A stretch of 57,485 nt of DNA from Bacteriovorax sp. UBA1852 (GTDB taxonomy: Bacteria; Bdellovibrionota; Bacteriovoracia; Bacteriovoracales; Bacteriovoracaceae), in the NCBI GenBank assembly GCA_002338505.1, contig DDIK01000173.1, forward strand, positions 1-57,485. Reading direction: 5' to 3'. The notes under the pieces were generated by a model. That model was not told the origin of the DNA, ran no database searches, and was given only the letters and a program-made list of their open reading frames with translations. Both the position numbers and the translations under genes were made by a program. Position 1 is the first letter of the stretch. Every line of letters begins with the position of its first letter. This document shows, in pieces, positions 16,069-25,208 of this stretch.

Positions 16069-17646
16069 TTACTCACCACTTTCACCATAGTTTGGGAGAA
16101 CTCTTGCTGATGGATCTAGTACATCACAGTTTTCCCACTCTTTATTTGGCATCCAATAATCTTTAATAAGCTCAGCCTTTCCTTTAAAATGCTTCTCAAA
16201 AATCTCGCGGTATAAGAGAGATTCTTTAGTAAAAGGCGTGGCATAACTATATTCTTCACATCTCTTTGAAAACTCCTCATCACTATACTGTTCTTGTGCA
16301 TATTCCTTTAACCAATCGACAAGGTCGTGACCTACAGCATCTGAGAAAGCAGCTTTTTCTCTAAAGAGAATTTCATCTGGTAAATAGTCTGAATGATCAA
16401 AGGCTTTTCTAAGAATATACTTTCCCTGCCCTGCCCAGTTCATCTTCTTTTGTGGATCTATGCTCATGACAAAGCTCACAAAGTCCTTGTCACTAAATGG
16501 AACGCGCGCTTCCAGAGAATGCGCACTAATCGATCGGTCTGCCCTTAGGACATCATAGAGATATAACTCTTCAACTCGTTTTTGTGCCTCTTCTTGAAAT
16601 TCTCTTGGTCCAGGAGCGTAGTCAGTATACTTATAGCCAAAGATCTCATCACTTACTTCACCCGTTAAAACTACTTTTACATCTGTTTTCTCTCTTATGT
16701 ATTTGCAAACAAGTGACATTCCCATGGCCGCGCGAATAGTTGTTATATCCCATGTTTCGAGATGAAAAATAAGATCACTAAGATGAGCAAGTGCTTCCTC
16801 TTTTGAGAAAATGACCTCATGGTGTTCGCTTCCAATATACTCAGCAACAATTCGTGCGTACTTTGTATCGATTGGATTTGTGTCAATTCCTACTGCAAAT
16901 GTTTTAATAGGTACTTTTGATTTCTTTGCAGCGATTGCGCAAACAAGAGATGAATCAAGCCCACCACTTAAAAGAAAACCAACGGGAGCATCTGAATCAA
17001 GCCTCTTTTCTACTCCCTTTACAAGATGATCATGAATACCTTGATAGACTTCCTCTAGAGCTCTATCTCTTTGTGGACTTATATCTCGATATGAGAAAAA
17101 TGGCTTGATACTTTTACCATCATAGAAATGTCCCGGAGGAAAAGGCTTAACATCCTCACAGAAGTCGATGAGTGACTTTGCTTCTGAAGCAAAACAGATC
17201 ATTCCTTTATCATGGCCATAGAACATTGGCCTAATTCCCATGGCATCTCTAGCTGCCATTAATTTTCCATCACTCTCTAATACAAATGCAAATTCTCCAT
17301 CAAGAGATTTTGAAAGCTTCTCTATTCCATACTCTTCAAAAAGAGGAAGAATAACTTCACAATCAGAGTCAGATACAAAATCATATCGAGAAATATAATC
17401 TGTTTTTAATTCACGATGATTATATATCTCACCATTACAAACGAGGGTTGTCTGTGCTTTTGAAATAAAAGGCTGACTTCCATTCTCACTAAGATCCATA
17501 ATGGCGAGACGATGAAAGCCAAAGACTTTACCACTTGGCGTCTCTATCATTGCGCTTTGATCGGGACCACGATAGCTGATAAGTTCTAAACTCTTTTTAA
17601 ATTTCTCTTTCTCAGTTATTGATTGCGTTACTAGAAATCCGCACAT
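16069..17646 (-). CDS. asnB: Asparagine synthetase B (glutamine-hydrolysing)
   Basis: A 525-aa class II amidotransferase. The glutaminase nucleophile is Cys2 (MCGFLVTQ), with YRGPDQSAMIE and GFHRLAIMDLS, and NGEIYNHRELK. The synthetase half has the PP-loop SGGLDSSLVCA near residue 228 and LTGEVSDEIFGYKYTDYAPG. It makes asparagine from aspartate, glutamine and ATP. AAGGAG precedes the ATG. It is divergent from an AsnC-type regulator, and the space between holds candidate operators. Confidence 0.92.
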   Translation of the reverse strand: MCGFLVTQSITEKEKFKKSLELISYRGPDQSAMIETPSGKVFGFHRLAIMDLSENGSQPFISKAQTTLVCNGEIYNHRELKTDYISRYDFVSDSDCEVILPLFEEYGIEKLSKSLDGEFAFVLESDGKLMAARDAMGIRPMFYGHDKGMICFASEAKSLIDFCEDVKPFPPGHFYDGKSIKPFFSYRDISPQRDRALEEVYQGIHDHLVKGVEKRLDSDAPVGFLLSGGLDSSLVCAIAAKKSKVPIKTFAVGIDTNPIDTKYARIVAEYIGSEHHEVIFSKEEALAHLSDLIFHLETWDITTIRAAMGMSLVCKYIREKTDVKVVLTGEVSDEIFGYKYTDYAPGPREFQEEAQKRVEELYLYDVLRADRSISAHSLEARVPFSDKDFVSFVMSIDPQKKMNWAGQGKYILRKAFDHSDYLPDEILFREKAAFSDAVGHDLVDWLKEYAQEQYSDEEFSKRCEEYSYATPFTKESLLYREIFEKHFKGKAELIKDYWMPNKEWENCDVLDPSARVLPNYGESGE

Positions 17647-17661
17647 ATTCGCTCCTTAAAC

Positions 17662-17728
17662 TCAAGAACAGCTCTTGAATTAATACCTAATATCGTTCTT
17701 TTATGTTTTTTTCTCAATACATAGGTAT
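17662..17728. promoter_or_regulatory. Dyads in the asnB-asnC intergenic region
   Basis: Two perfect inverted repeats: TCAAGA-ACAGC-TCTTGA (17662-17678), just upstream of the asnB ribosome binding site, and ATACCTA (17683-17689) with TAGGTAT (17722-17728). They are candidate AsnC sites for control of asnB and autoregulation. Confidence 0.45.
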
Positions 17729-17794
17729 CGCAAAAGTAAATTAATTAACAAAAGATTAAAATTAGTGATAATATGATAGTTGAAAGGTGGTTTT

Positions 17795-18268
17795 GTGAGT
17801 TCAAAATATGAAATTGATAGGTTAGATATTAAAATAATCAACTATTTACGGGAGAACGCGAGATATCCCTTCACCGATCTAGCTAAGAAGTTAAGTGTTT
17901 CACCAGGTACAATTCATCAAAGATTTGAAAAATTAAGAGAAGCGGGAATTATCACCGGAAGCTCTATCAATATTGACTATAAGTCCTTGGGTCAAGCGGT
18001 CACTGTCTTACTAGGTCTTCACCTTCATAACGCCAAGGATGTAGATCTCGTTATTCAAAAACTAGAGAAAATTAAAGAGATTACGGAGGCTTACTACACT
18101 ACTGGAAACTATGCTCTCATTATCAAGGTGACAGTCGCTAATATTGACCACTTTCATGAATTTCTTCGCCATGAATTACAAAGTATTTCAGAAATCCGAT
18201 CAACAGAGTCTTTTATTAGCCTAAAGCAGGTGATCTCAAAAGACCTAGCGCTAAGCATAAGCTCATAG
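17795..18268 (+). CDS. asnC: AsnC-type Lrp/AsnC family regulator
   Basis: A 157-aa protein. An N-terminal winged helix (DRLDIKIINYLRENARYPFT, then KLSVSPGTIHQRFEKLREAG and IITG) is followed by the ligand-binding RAM domain (EITEAYYTTGNYALIIKV, STESFISL). Stretches such as VSPGTIH-R-EK---AGIITG and EAYYTTG match what I know of E. coli AsnC rather than Lrp. I chose GTG at 17795 because AAAGGTGG lies 5 nt upstream. In E. coli AsnC activates asnA and responds to asparagine; here the divergent neighbour is asnB, so that gene is the likely target. Confidence 0.85.
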   Translation: MSSKYEIDRLDIKIINYLRENARYPFTDLAKKLSVSPGTIHQRFEKLREAGIITGSSINIDYKSLGQAVTVLLGLHLHNAKDVDLVIQKLEKIKEITEAYYTTGNYALIIKVTVANIDHFHEFLRHELQSISEIRSTESFISLKQVISKDLALSISS

Positions 18269-18350
18269 GTCAGAATTATTTCGCAAATCGTCTTTTGTAA
18301 TTAGTCATATACTGCGACAATTTACTTATAAACATTTTATTGGAGAGAAC

Positions 18351-19277
18351 ATGAAGTTTTTCATTGGTATTATTTTTTTAACAAGTGCACTTGCTGGTCA
18401 TTTTGATTTTATTTGTGAAAACTCACTTAGATATGAAAATGGAAATGCCAAATCTGATAAAATTGAATTTTTCGAAGGTACTCAAAATACTTACGCTCTT
18501 GGAAAAAGATATCAGGTAGGAAATTTCTTAGATATCACTAATAAGAATCATGATTTACTTCATACAGTACAGACTGACTTTCTTCCACTTGATCTCAAAG
18601 AAAATGCTGAAAAAATTTATATTCTCTTTGCAAATGAAATTCAAGTTAGAGATGTGTATACATTTAATCTTCTAAAGAGCTTTAAAACGACATTAAACCC
18701 TATTCAAAACAAGAATGAAGCGGCTTTTGAAATCAGTATTGCTGACGATGTCATTTACGTTGCTCACGGAACAAATCATCTTATGATACTCAATAAAGAA
18801 ACTGGAAAGATTATTAAGAGTAAGAAGTTTGATATTCAAAAGAAGTCTAATCATAGATCAACTCTCACAGGACTTGAGATCTACAAAGATAAAATCTATA
18901 TGATGTTTGATAATATCACTTATGATTTTGGAGATAAGACTAGAGCATTCGAGGGAATGGTTATTGCTGATATGAATACTTTAGAAATCGAGAAGACAAT
19001 CTGGCTTAATCAAAAAAGAGAAGCTCTTCATGAGCCTGCTCTTGAAAGAGACGGTGACGTACTCTATTCTCAAAATCTCAATATTCTCTTCAACTATAAT
19101 TTAGATAAGATTGATAGGTTAAGAACTCTCAATCCAAATAGAAGACTTTATAACTTTGATAATCGCTTTCTTGTTAGTAAGCCTCTTGTGAAAAATAAGA
19201 CTATAACAGGCTGCTTTAGAGAAGGTTACTCAAGAGGTGATGAGCCTAAGGCCATTTTCTCTAGCTATAAGTACTAA
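18351..19277 (+). CDS. Secreted beta-propeller-like protein
   Basis: A 308-aa protein with a short signal peptide (MKFFIGIIFLTSALAG) and a good ribosome binding site (TTGGAGAGAAC). Repeating blade-like segments are visible, for example EKIYILFANEIQVRDVYTFN, DDVIYVAHGTNHLMILNKET and DGDVLYSQNLNILFNYNLDK. The pattern resembles WD40/PQQ-type propellers that record a value and a label. No catalytic motif is seen and the function is unknown. Confidence 0.55.
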   Translation: MKFFIGIIFLTSALAGHFDFICENSLRYENGNAKSDKIEFFEGTQNTYALGKRYQVGNFLDITNKNHDLLHTVQTDFLPLDLKENAEKIYILFANEIQVRDVYTFNLLKSFKTTLNPIQNKNEAAFEISIADDVIYVAHGTNHLMILNKETGKIIKSKKFDIQKKSNHRSTLTGLEIYKDKIYMMFDNITYDFGDKTRAFEGMVIADMNTLEIEKTIWLNQKREALHEPALERDGDVLYSQNLNILFNYNLDKIDRLRTLNPNRRLYNFDNRFLVSKPLVKNKTITGCFREGYSRGDEPKAIFSSYKY

Positions 19278-19284
19278 ATAACTC

Positions 19285-19311
19285 TAAAATACGTTTAAAA
19301 TACGACGATAA
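19285..19311 (+). promoter_or_regulatory. Candidate sigma-28 (FliA-type) promoter
   Basis: TAAA (19285-19288), exactly 15 nt, then GACGATAA (19304-19311). The FliA consensus is TAAA-N15-GCCGATAA, so 11 of 12 positions agree. The box ends 6 nt before the ATG at 19318, and no Shine-Dalgarno is present, which suggests a leaderless transcript. Confidence 0.55.
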
Positions 19312-19317
19312 GTAGTC

Positions 19318-19875
19318 ATGAGATATTTGACTACTTTACTTTTATTTATTTTCTTATCACTTTCTTGTTCGACACTATATGAATCTAGCGTTGAAATTTC
19401 TAGAAGTATTGCAACTAAGGATACCCCAAGTGTCACATGTAACAATGCGATTAGAAGTATTCAACTTAGAGGGAATGATACTGCCGTAGAAATAGAAATA
19501 CCTTTCGTAACTATTGAGGGTGAACCAATTGCTAGTCGTGATATTATTTTAGAATCAATTACGACAACTACAGGTACAATTGAACCTCTCCTCGATAAAA
19601 CATGGTACCTAAAAACAAAAGCTCCAAAATGGCTCAGCGATTTACATAAATCGGGTGAGTTCGCAGACTATAAATTAGCCAAAATTCCTTTTGATGAATT
19701 ATCAATTGATCAAAAACATGAACTTCTAAAATATCGCTCTACTAAACAGCGTGAAAATAACTTCTTTAATGACAGGCAAATTCACAATATTAAGTTCAAA
19801 GATGAATTAGACTTCACTTTTGAAAAGAAACTGAATTCTTGGGACAAATATATCAGCCAGGAACTTATACAATAG
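19318..19875 (+). CDS. Lipoprotein, N-terminal part of a split gene
   Basis: A 185-aa frame starting with a lipoprotein signal (MRYLTTLLLFIFLSLSCSTL, lipobox LSLSC). It ends in SWDKYISQELIQ. The next frame overlaps it by 37 nt and continues with PGTYTIDISKVL, which reads as the natural continuation. A single-base shift near 19850-19875 would join both into one protein of about 530 residues. The sequence EIPFVTIEGEPI near residue 60 and the second part's HVHI and LEYRS motifs vaguely recall the glutamine-synthetase/amidoligase fold, but I cannot confirm this. Confidence 0.55.
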   Translation: MRYLTTLLLFIFLSLSCSTLYESSVEISRSIATKDTPSVTCNNAIRSIQLRGNDTAVEIEIPFVTIEGEPIASRDIILESITTTTGTIEPLLDKTWYLKTKAPKWLSDLHKSGEFADYKLAKIPFDELSIDQKHELLKYRSTKQRENNFFNDRQIHNIKFKDELDFTFEKKLNSWDKYISQELIQ

Positions 19876-20924
19876 ATATTTCTAAGGTCTTAAGAAATAT
19901 TGAATACATGTCGCCAAAGAGTGTTCAAGATGTTTCAGGTATTGAGATTCATTTTCGAACGAACTTAAATGCAGGAACTGTTTCAGCAGATGCTTCAAAG
20001 TTCTTAGAAGCTCTTGGTATGAAAAACCAAAGTCAACATGTACATATTGTCTCAAAAATAGATATAGAGAAACTCAGGAACAACAAGGTCACAGAAAGTG
20101 CCAAGTATGGTGAGTTCTATCGTAGGGCAAATCTCCTGGCTGAAATGTATGAAGTTCTAACTAATCGTCGTCGACTCTTTATGAAAATTGATGAAGATGA
20201 CCCAGGAGTCACACATTTTGGAATAACCACAACAGACAAAGTTGAGGGCATCATTAAGTACTTCTTACAAACATCAAATGGTCTATCTCCTAAAATTAAA
20301 GATAAGTACAAAATGGGTTATGTCGGGATGAGAGGGAGTGATAAGTATGACTCACCTGGACTGTGGGGCTTAGAATATCGATCAGTGAATAGAAAAGGTA
20401 ATAGGAATAATTATAAGAAAATTCTTGATGCCATACAAAATAAGATGGAATCTTCTGGCTTAGGTATAGATGACACAGAAGTTGAGAACTGGCTTAAGGA
20501 GATGAATGCAACATCGGCAAAAGAAATGGTAAGTCTTATAAGCCAAAACTACTATAGAAGGAAAAATATTTCTCAATCAGGTTACACAAGCCCAAAGTTA
20601 AATGAAATTTTAGGTGATCTTGATCGTGATACCATTAGCAAGCTCTCTGATCTAAAAGATGAAAACCTAGGAATTATGATGGTTTTCCATAACTGGGATC
20701 AAGACATGCTCTTTTATGATAAACCTGACATCTTAGAAAGAATTCACAAGAACCAAATGAGAGCTGCTCACAAGATAGTTAGACTACTTAAAGAAAAAGA
20801 TGAAACAAAAAGACGAAAGGCAACAATAGATACTATTCAAAACTTTATAAAAGATTCAAAAATATTTGAAATCATTTCTGAATCATTTGAACTTGAAGGT
20901 CTCGACATAAGAGTAAAGGAATAA
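19839..20924 (+). CDS. C-terminal part of the split lipoprotein gene
   Basis: A 361-aa frame with no signal peptide and no ribosome binding site at its TTG. It is best read as the downstream part of the lipoprotein at 19318 after a frameshift. Visible segments are IEIHFRTNLNAGTVSADASK, QHVHIVSK, YRRANLLAEMYEVLTNRRRL and GLWGLEYRSVN. A histidine-x-histidine followed by a late EYRS motif is seen in amidoligase-like ligases, a weak resemblance only. It ends immediately before the convergent YkgJ-family gene. Confidence 0.5.
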   Translation: MGQIYQPGTYTIDISKVLRNIEYMSPKSVQDVSGIEIHFRTNLNAGTVSADASKFLEALGMKNQSQHVHIVSKIDIEKLRNNKVTESAKYGEFYRRANLLAEMYEVLTNRRRLFMKIDEDDPGVTHFGITTTDKVEGIIKYFLQTSNGLSPKIKDKYKMGYVGMRGSDKYDSPGLWGLEYRSVNRKGNRNNYKKILDAIQNKMESSGLGIDDTEVENWLKEMNATSAKEMVSLISQNYYRRKNISQSGYTSPKLNEILGDLDRDTISKLSDLKDENLGIMMVFHNWDQDMLFYDKPDILERIHKNQMRAAHKIVRLLKEKDETKRRKATIDTIQNFIKDSKIFEIISESFELEGLDIRVKE

Positions 20925-21515
20925 TTATTTAGCTTTAAGAAACTCAAGTAACTTATAAGGTATAGAGGCCTTATCTTCTGGTATCTTCAAAGCTTCAGCT
21001 ATAGAAAGAGAAGCCTTAATTTCTAAGTCTTCATAAGTTTCAAGTCGTTTTATCTGAATATTAAGATCAGCAGAACAATTACCACCATTAGTCTGATTTG
21101 CCTCTCTAGGATTAAACGCGAGACAACCATAAGGCTTATTCTTTGAACCAAGTCCACATCCCCATGATGGAAAGTTAAAAAAAGGACAGGTATAGGTCTT
21201 TCTAAAGAATGTACTTCTTCCCGTTTGAAAGAATTGATCAAGCCTAAAGTCTTCCACACATTTTTCAAGTCGCTCTATTAAGTCTTCGTTAATGAGGTTA
21301 TTCTCCTCTAAAAATACTAGCGCCTCGAGGGCCTCGAGATTTGTCATATTCATACTATTTGCACTGTACGTACAACATCGACCGGAGCACTTTAGGCAGT
21401 CAAGTCCACTTTGCTCATTCTTATGCATTGAAGTTATGAGAGCTTCTCTTCTCTCTTTGGCACCATCAAGATTAAGCTCTTTTTGAACTTTAGATAATAA
21501 CTCTTTGTACTTCAT
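20925..21515 (-). CDS. YkgJ family cysteine-cluster protein
   Basis: A 196-aa protein. Cysteine groups CLKCSGRCCTYS, YTCPFFNF, WGCGLG and YGCLAFNPRE form the YkgJ/CxxCxxCC-type cluster thought to bind zinc or iron. Its first codon is the ATG at 21515, which shares one base with the stop of the subtilase gene (TGATG), so translation is coupled. It is the last gene of the dapF operon. The biochemical role is unknown. Confidence 0.8.
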   Translation of the reverse strand: MKYKELLSKVQKELNLDGAKERREALITSMHKNEQSGLDCLKCSGRCCTYSANSMNMTNLEALEALVFLEENNLINEDLIERLEKCVEDFRLDQFFQTGRSTFFRKTYTCPFFNFPSWGCGLGSKNKPYGCLAFNPREANQTNGGNCSADLNIQIKRLETYEDLEIKASLSIAEALKIPEDKASIPYKLLEFLKAK

Positions 21516-22729
21516 CAAAGGCCAAGAAGATTTCTGAGGTCTAGTCTACCCTCACTTACTGTTCTCCCCTTAAAATGAGGAACGAAAACTGCTGAGGATA
21601 TAAGTCTATCCTTCACTTCTTTCGGACTTAAAGTGGCATCCTTTGCTAGCAAGAGTGAAATAGCTCCTGCTACATAGGGAGCTGACATGGATGTTCCAGA
21701 AAGTACTTTATATTTATTACCAGGAACAGTACTCATAATATTTCTACCAGGTGCCGCTAAGTGTACCGTCGTAGGGCCATAACAAGAAAAGCCAGTCATT
21801 CTATTCTCTGGATTGAGTGCAGCAACAGTGACTTGATTTTCAAGCTTAAAAGCTGCAGGAAAAAGTGGACTCTCATCAAGATTCTTATAATTATTTCCAG
21901 CAGCTGCAACGAAAATAACTCCACTTTCTCTACCGGCATATTCAAAATACTCTTTTAATATTTCTGATTCTTTTAGCATTCCCCAAGAATTATTAATAAC
22001 CTGAGCCCCATTTTCAACGGCATATTTAGTGGCCTTAATCGCACCGGCAAGATTTCCTCTTCCCTTCTTATCCATATACTTAACACCCATCAGCTTCACT
22101 CTCGTGTTAACACCAGCTATACCAATAGAATTATGTTCAGCTCCTATTATGCCTGCTACATGAGTGCCATGTTTATTATCGTCCATAGGATCTGAATCAC
22201 CATGAAAAATATCGACGCCATTTAAATCATCGACAAAACCATTTCCATCATCATCAATACCTTCAATCCCGTTTAATTCTTTTTGATTTATCCACATTTG
22301 ATTTTTTAAGTCCTCATGTGAATGATCAATTCCTGTATCAACAACTGCGACGATTATCTCATTATCAAAACTTAATTGATTCCAGCTATCTTTAATACCT
22401 ATATCACTTGCAACAACGCCAGGAATAGGGACTCTCCCTCCTCCTCGCCTTGGCTCATTATCGCCCTTATTGTCGAGGGCCCACTGCCATTCATAAAACT
22501 CATCATGAGGATTTGAAAAAAGAAAAGTCTCTTGATTCTCTTCTACAATAAAACTCTCGCTATTTGGGAAATTTGGTTTTCTTTCAACTAAGAAGGTATT
22601 AAAAGGCGAACTAAGAATTAATTCCTTACTTGTCTTAGTCTGAAGAAATGGATGGTTCTTATTCTTAACCATGACAATGTAATTTGCATAAGAATTAAGA
22701 GACAGAGCTAATAATAAAATATACTTCAT
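21515..22729 (-). CDS. Secreted subtilisin-like serine protease (S8)
   Basis: A 404-aa protein with a signal peptide (MKYILLLALSLNSYAN). A short propeptide-like region precedes the catalytic domain: Asp131 in VVDTGIDHSHEDL, His187 in KHGTHVAGIIG, and Ser in SGTSMSAPYVAG near 350. SWGML and AAAGNNYK supply the oxyanion asparagine region. It is exported and broadly proteolytic. It is unusual that it lies inside a cytoplasmic housekeeping operon, with ATGA overlap to the LOG-family gene before it. Confidence 0.9.
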   Translation of the reverse strand: MKYILLLALSLNSYANYIVMVKNKNHPFLQTKTSKELILSSPFNTFLVERKPNFPNSESFIVEENQETFLFSNPHDEFYEWQWALDNKGDNEPRRGGGRVPIPGVVASDIGIKDSWNQLSFDNEIIVAVVDTGIDHSHEDLKNQMWINQKELNGIEGIDDDGNGFVDDLNGVDIFHGDSDPMDDNKHGTHVAGIIGAEHNSIGIAGVNTRVKLMGVKYMDKKGRGNLAGAIKATKYAVENGAQVINNSWGMLKESEILKEYFEYAGRESGVIFVAAAGNNYKNLDESPLFPAAFKLENQVTVAALNPENRMTGFSCYGPTTVHLAAPGRNIMSTVPGNKYKVLSGTSMSAPYVAGAISLLLAKDATLSPKEVKDRLISSAVFVPHFKGRTVSEGRLDLRNLLGL

Positions 22730-23271
22730 ACTTGCTCCTTAAGTGATTTCATTAGTTCCTCAGTTGATTCAACAACGTGAACCATATCTAAGTGTTCTTT
22801 ACTAATGAAACCTTCTTCATGTGCTTTTTTAAAATGTTCAAGCATATGAGTGAAGAAACCATCAAAGTTATAAACATATATAGGCTTTAAATGATACTTA
22901 AGCTGTGCCCAAGTTATAATCTCACAAAGCTCATCAAGCGTTCCAAACCCTCCGGGAATAGCAACAAATGCATCTGAATAATCATACATTCTCTCTTTTC
23001 TAGCATGCATAGTATCGACAACATCAAGAGTTGTAAGACCCTTGTGCCCAACTTCCCAGTTGATTAGAGACTGAGGCATAACACCTATAACCTCATTTCC
23101 TCTTTCAAGAACTTTATCTGCAACGGCTCCCATGACTCCAATAGAAGCCCCACCATAAACTAGATCATAGTTATTATCGCAAAGAGACTCACCTAGCTCC
23201 AAAGAAAGGTTAATATACTTACTTCCCTTACCTGATGCTGAACCACAAAATACACAAATCTTCTTTCTCAT
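22726..23271 (-). CDS. LOG family protein (TIGR00730, nucleoside-monophosphate phosphoribohydrolase type)
   Basis: A 181-aa protein. It shows the Rossmann start ICVFCGSASGKG, the conserved TMHARKERMYDYSDAF and the PGGFGTLDELCE motif. Relatives cleave nucleoside 5'-monophosphates (the LOG reaction, first known for cytokinin precursors); the true substrate in this bacterium is unknown. It overlaps tlyA and the subtilase gene by 4 nt on each side. Confidence 0.9.
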   Translation of the reverse strand: MRKKICVFCGSASGKGSKYINLSLELGESLCDNNYDLVYGGASIGVMGAVADKVLERGNEVIGVMPQSLINWEVGHKGLTTLDVVDTMHARKERMYDYSDAFVAIPGGFGTLDELCEIITWAQLKYHLKPIYVYNFDGFFTHMLEHFKKAHEEGFISKEHLDMVHVVESTEELMKSLKEQV

Positions 23272-24032
23272 AAATCCTCAATGTTAATACTATTTTTTGT
23301 TAAACTATGCTTTGTAAGACTCTTATCAAATAAGAAAAAGAATTCCTGATTGCCAGTCTTACCTTTAATTGGTGATAAGCAAAAACCAGAGATATACATA
23401 CTCTGCTCGTCACACCAGTCATAAAGCTCATCAATCATATTTCTTACAACGTCTTTATTTTTTACTATTCCATTTTTCGAAAGACCATCTTTCCCAACTT
23501 CAAACTGCGGCTTAACGAGCGCTACAATTCGTCCATCATGCTTTATAAGTTTAAAAATATTTTCTAAACAAAGTCTTAAAGAAATAAATGATAAATCAAC
23601 CACAGCTAAGTCACACATATCAGGAAGCTCGTTAAGTTCTCTAATGTTAACGCCTTCCATATTTATAACACGTTTGTCTGCTAGTAATTCTGAAACAAGC
23701 TGTCCATGTCCTACATCGATGGCATATACTTTCTTTGCCCCTCGAGAAAGTACAAAGTTTGTAAAACCACCTGTGCTTGCTCCTACATCTGCAACAATAA
23801 AATCAGTCACACTAATTTCAAATTCTTTTAGCGCACCTTCGACCTTATGAGCACCACGACTGACAAATATCTCTTTCTTACTTACTTCAATTTCTTGATT
23901 TTCAATTCTTAGTGATGGTTTTAAACAAATCGTCTTATCAACAAGAACAACGCCCTCTTTAACAAGCTGCTGCGCTTGAGATCGAGTTCTCGCTAAATTT
24001 AAGTCGACTAACTTCTTATCCAATCTTGTCAT
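23268..24032 (-). CDS. tlyA: TlyA family rRNA methyltransferase / hemolysin-like protein
   Basis: A 254-aa protein with an N-terminal S4 RNA-binding domain (RLDKKLVDLNLARTRSQAQQ, then LVKEGVVLVD) and an FtsJ-type methyltransferase. SRGAHKVEGAL carries the first lysine of the K-D-K-E tetrad, VADVGASTGGFTNFVL binds SAM, VVDLSFISL and LVKPQFEVGK follow, and GNQEFFF ends it. TlyA 2'-O-methylates rRNA in mycobacteria. I placed the start at MTRLDKKL, 1 nt after the upstream stop, because the longer frame runs through the preceding gene. Confidence 0.88.
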   Translation of the reverse strand: MTRLDKKLVDLNLARTRSQAQQLVKEGVVLVDKTICLKPSLRIENQEIEVSKKEIFVSRGAHKVEGALKEFEISVTDFIVADVGASTGGFTNFVLSRGAKKVYAIDVGHGQLVSELLADKRVINMEGVNIRELNELPDMCDLAVVDLSFISLRLCLENIFKLIKHDGRIVALVKPQFEVGKDGLSKNGIVKNKDVVRNMIDELYDWCDEQSMYISGFCLSPIKGKTGNQEFFFLFDKSLTKHSLTKNSINIEDL

Positions 24033-24033
24033 A

Positions 24034-24429
24034 TTATTTAATAATTGGAGTAATATAAATCTTAGTTCTCTGACCCTCTTGAGTCTCAAACTTATATTCT
24101 CCCTTCACTCCCTCTTTAAGATTTAATTTAAATCTCTTAGGACTTCTTGTCTTTGCAGAAAGATCTTGAATAAGGCCCTCGATTACAATTTCCGAGCTCC
24201 TATCATCCATAATGGCCTTCTCATCAAAGTCAGCATTGAAACTTAGTTGAATCCCATTTTTCATTTGTAAGAGAAAGGGTTTATTATTATAAATTTTTTC
24301 ACGACTCATTAATTCACTTTTAAGAATCATTTTATCATCAAAGCCTTTCTCATGAGTGACTTCTATATCAAGATAGACAATGGCCCATGTAAGACTAGAG
24401 ACGATTAATGCAGTAATTAATTTATACAT
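24034..24429 (-). CDS. Small membrane-anchored hypothetical protein
   Basis: A 131-aa protein with one N-terminal hydrophobic segment (residues 3-20, LITALIVSSLTWAIVYLDI) and a beta-rich exported part. The layout recalls LptC-like or FixH-like proteins, but I cannot assign it. It overlaps the 3' end of dapF by 13 nt and is followed by tlyA after 1 nt, so it belongs to that operon. Confidence 0.6.
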   Translation of the reverse strand: MYKLITALIVSSLTWAIVYLDIEVTHEKGFDDKMILKSELMSREKIYNNKPFLLQMKNGIQLSFNADFDEKAIMDDRSSEIVIEGLIQDLSAKTRSPKRFKLNLKEGVKGEYKFETQEGQRTKIYITPIIK

Positions 24430-25208
24430 AATTGCCCTTTATATATTAAGTGTACTTTTCCACCATAGAAGAGCTTATCTCCTTCTCGTGAAACTTTTAA
24501 CTCTCCACCGCGAGCTATGAATGTCATCTCATTTAATGACTCATCAGCTTCTATTTTAAAAATAAAGTGAGCAGCAGCAGTAGTTCCCGTACCGCAAGAA
24601 AGCGTTTCGCCCTCAACTCCTCTTTCATAAGTACGAATGGCATACTTATCTCCAATCTTGCTAATGAAATTAACATTCACTCCATCAGGAAATATTTCGA
24701 GATTGCGAATTCTTCGTCCCTCTGTTTCCACATCGATCTCCTGAATGTCATCTACAAGATAAACGCAGTGAGGAACTCCAGTGTTTGCGTAATATGAGTC
24801 GAGACTATTATAAAATGAGCTAATCTCTATTTTATTTTCATCATAGAATTGTGTCATTTCAATTGAAACGAAATCACTTTCTTTATCAAGAAATGAGCGA
24901 TAAACGCCTTCTTTTGTCGAGAAGCATAATTCATGCTTGAATATATCTTGATGACTGGAATAGAAATGTGAGATGGCCCTGGCACCGTTGCCACACATGG
25001 AAACTTCGCCTCCATCGGAATTCAGATACCGCATGTGAAAGTCATATTTTTCACTGTTTTCAACAAATAAAACACCGTCTGCACCAACTCCAGTTCTTCT
25101 GGAGCAAATATCTTTCCAAAAATGATGATTGGCCCCGTCAATTTCCCCACTTCTATTGTCCAAGACAACAAAGTCATTTCCGTGCGCAGAATACTTCCAA
25201 AAGTTCAA
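24417..25208 (-). CDS. dapF: Diaminopimelate epimerase
   Basis: A 263-aa enzyme of lysine and peptidoglycan synthesis that interconverts LL- and meso-diaminopimelate. Both catalytic cysteines are present: SMCGNGARA near residue 74 and LSCGTGTTAAAHF near 210. The N-terminus FWKYSAHGNDFVVLDN is typical. The start codon is TTG (25206-25208), 4 nt after AGAGGT. It heads a six-gene coupled operon that reaches 20925. Confidence 0.93.
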   Translation of the reverse strand: MNFWKYSAHGNDFVVLDNRSGEIDGANHHFWKDICSRRTGVGADGVLFVENSEKYDFHMRYLNSDGGEVSMCGNGARAISHFYSSHQDIFKHELCFSTKEGVYRSFLDKESDFVSIEMTQFYDENKIEISSFYNSLDSYYANTGVPHCVYLVDDIQEIDVETEGRRIRNLEIFPDGVNVNFISKIGDKYAIRTYERGVEGETLSCGTGTTAAAHFIFKIEADESLNEMTFIARGGELKVSREGDKLFYGGKVHLIYKGQLCIN

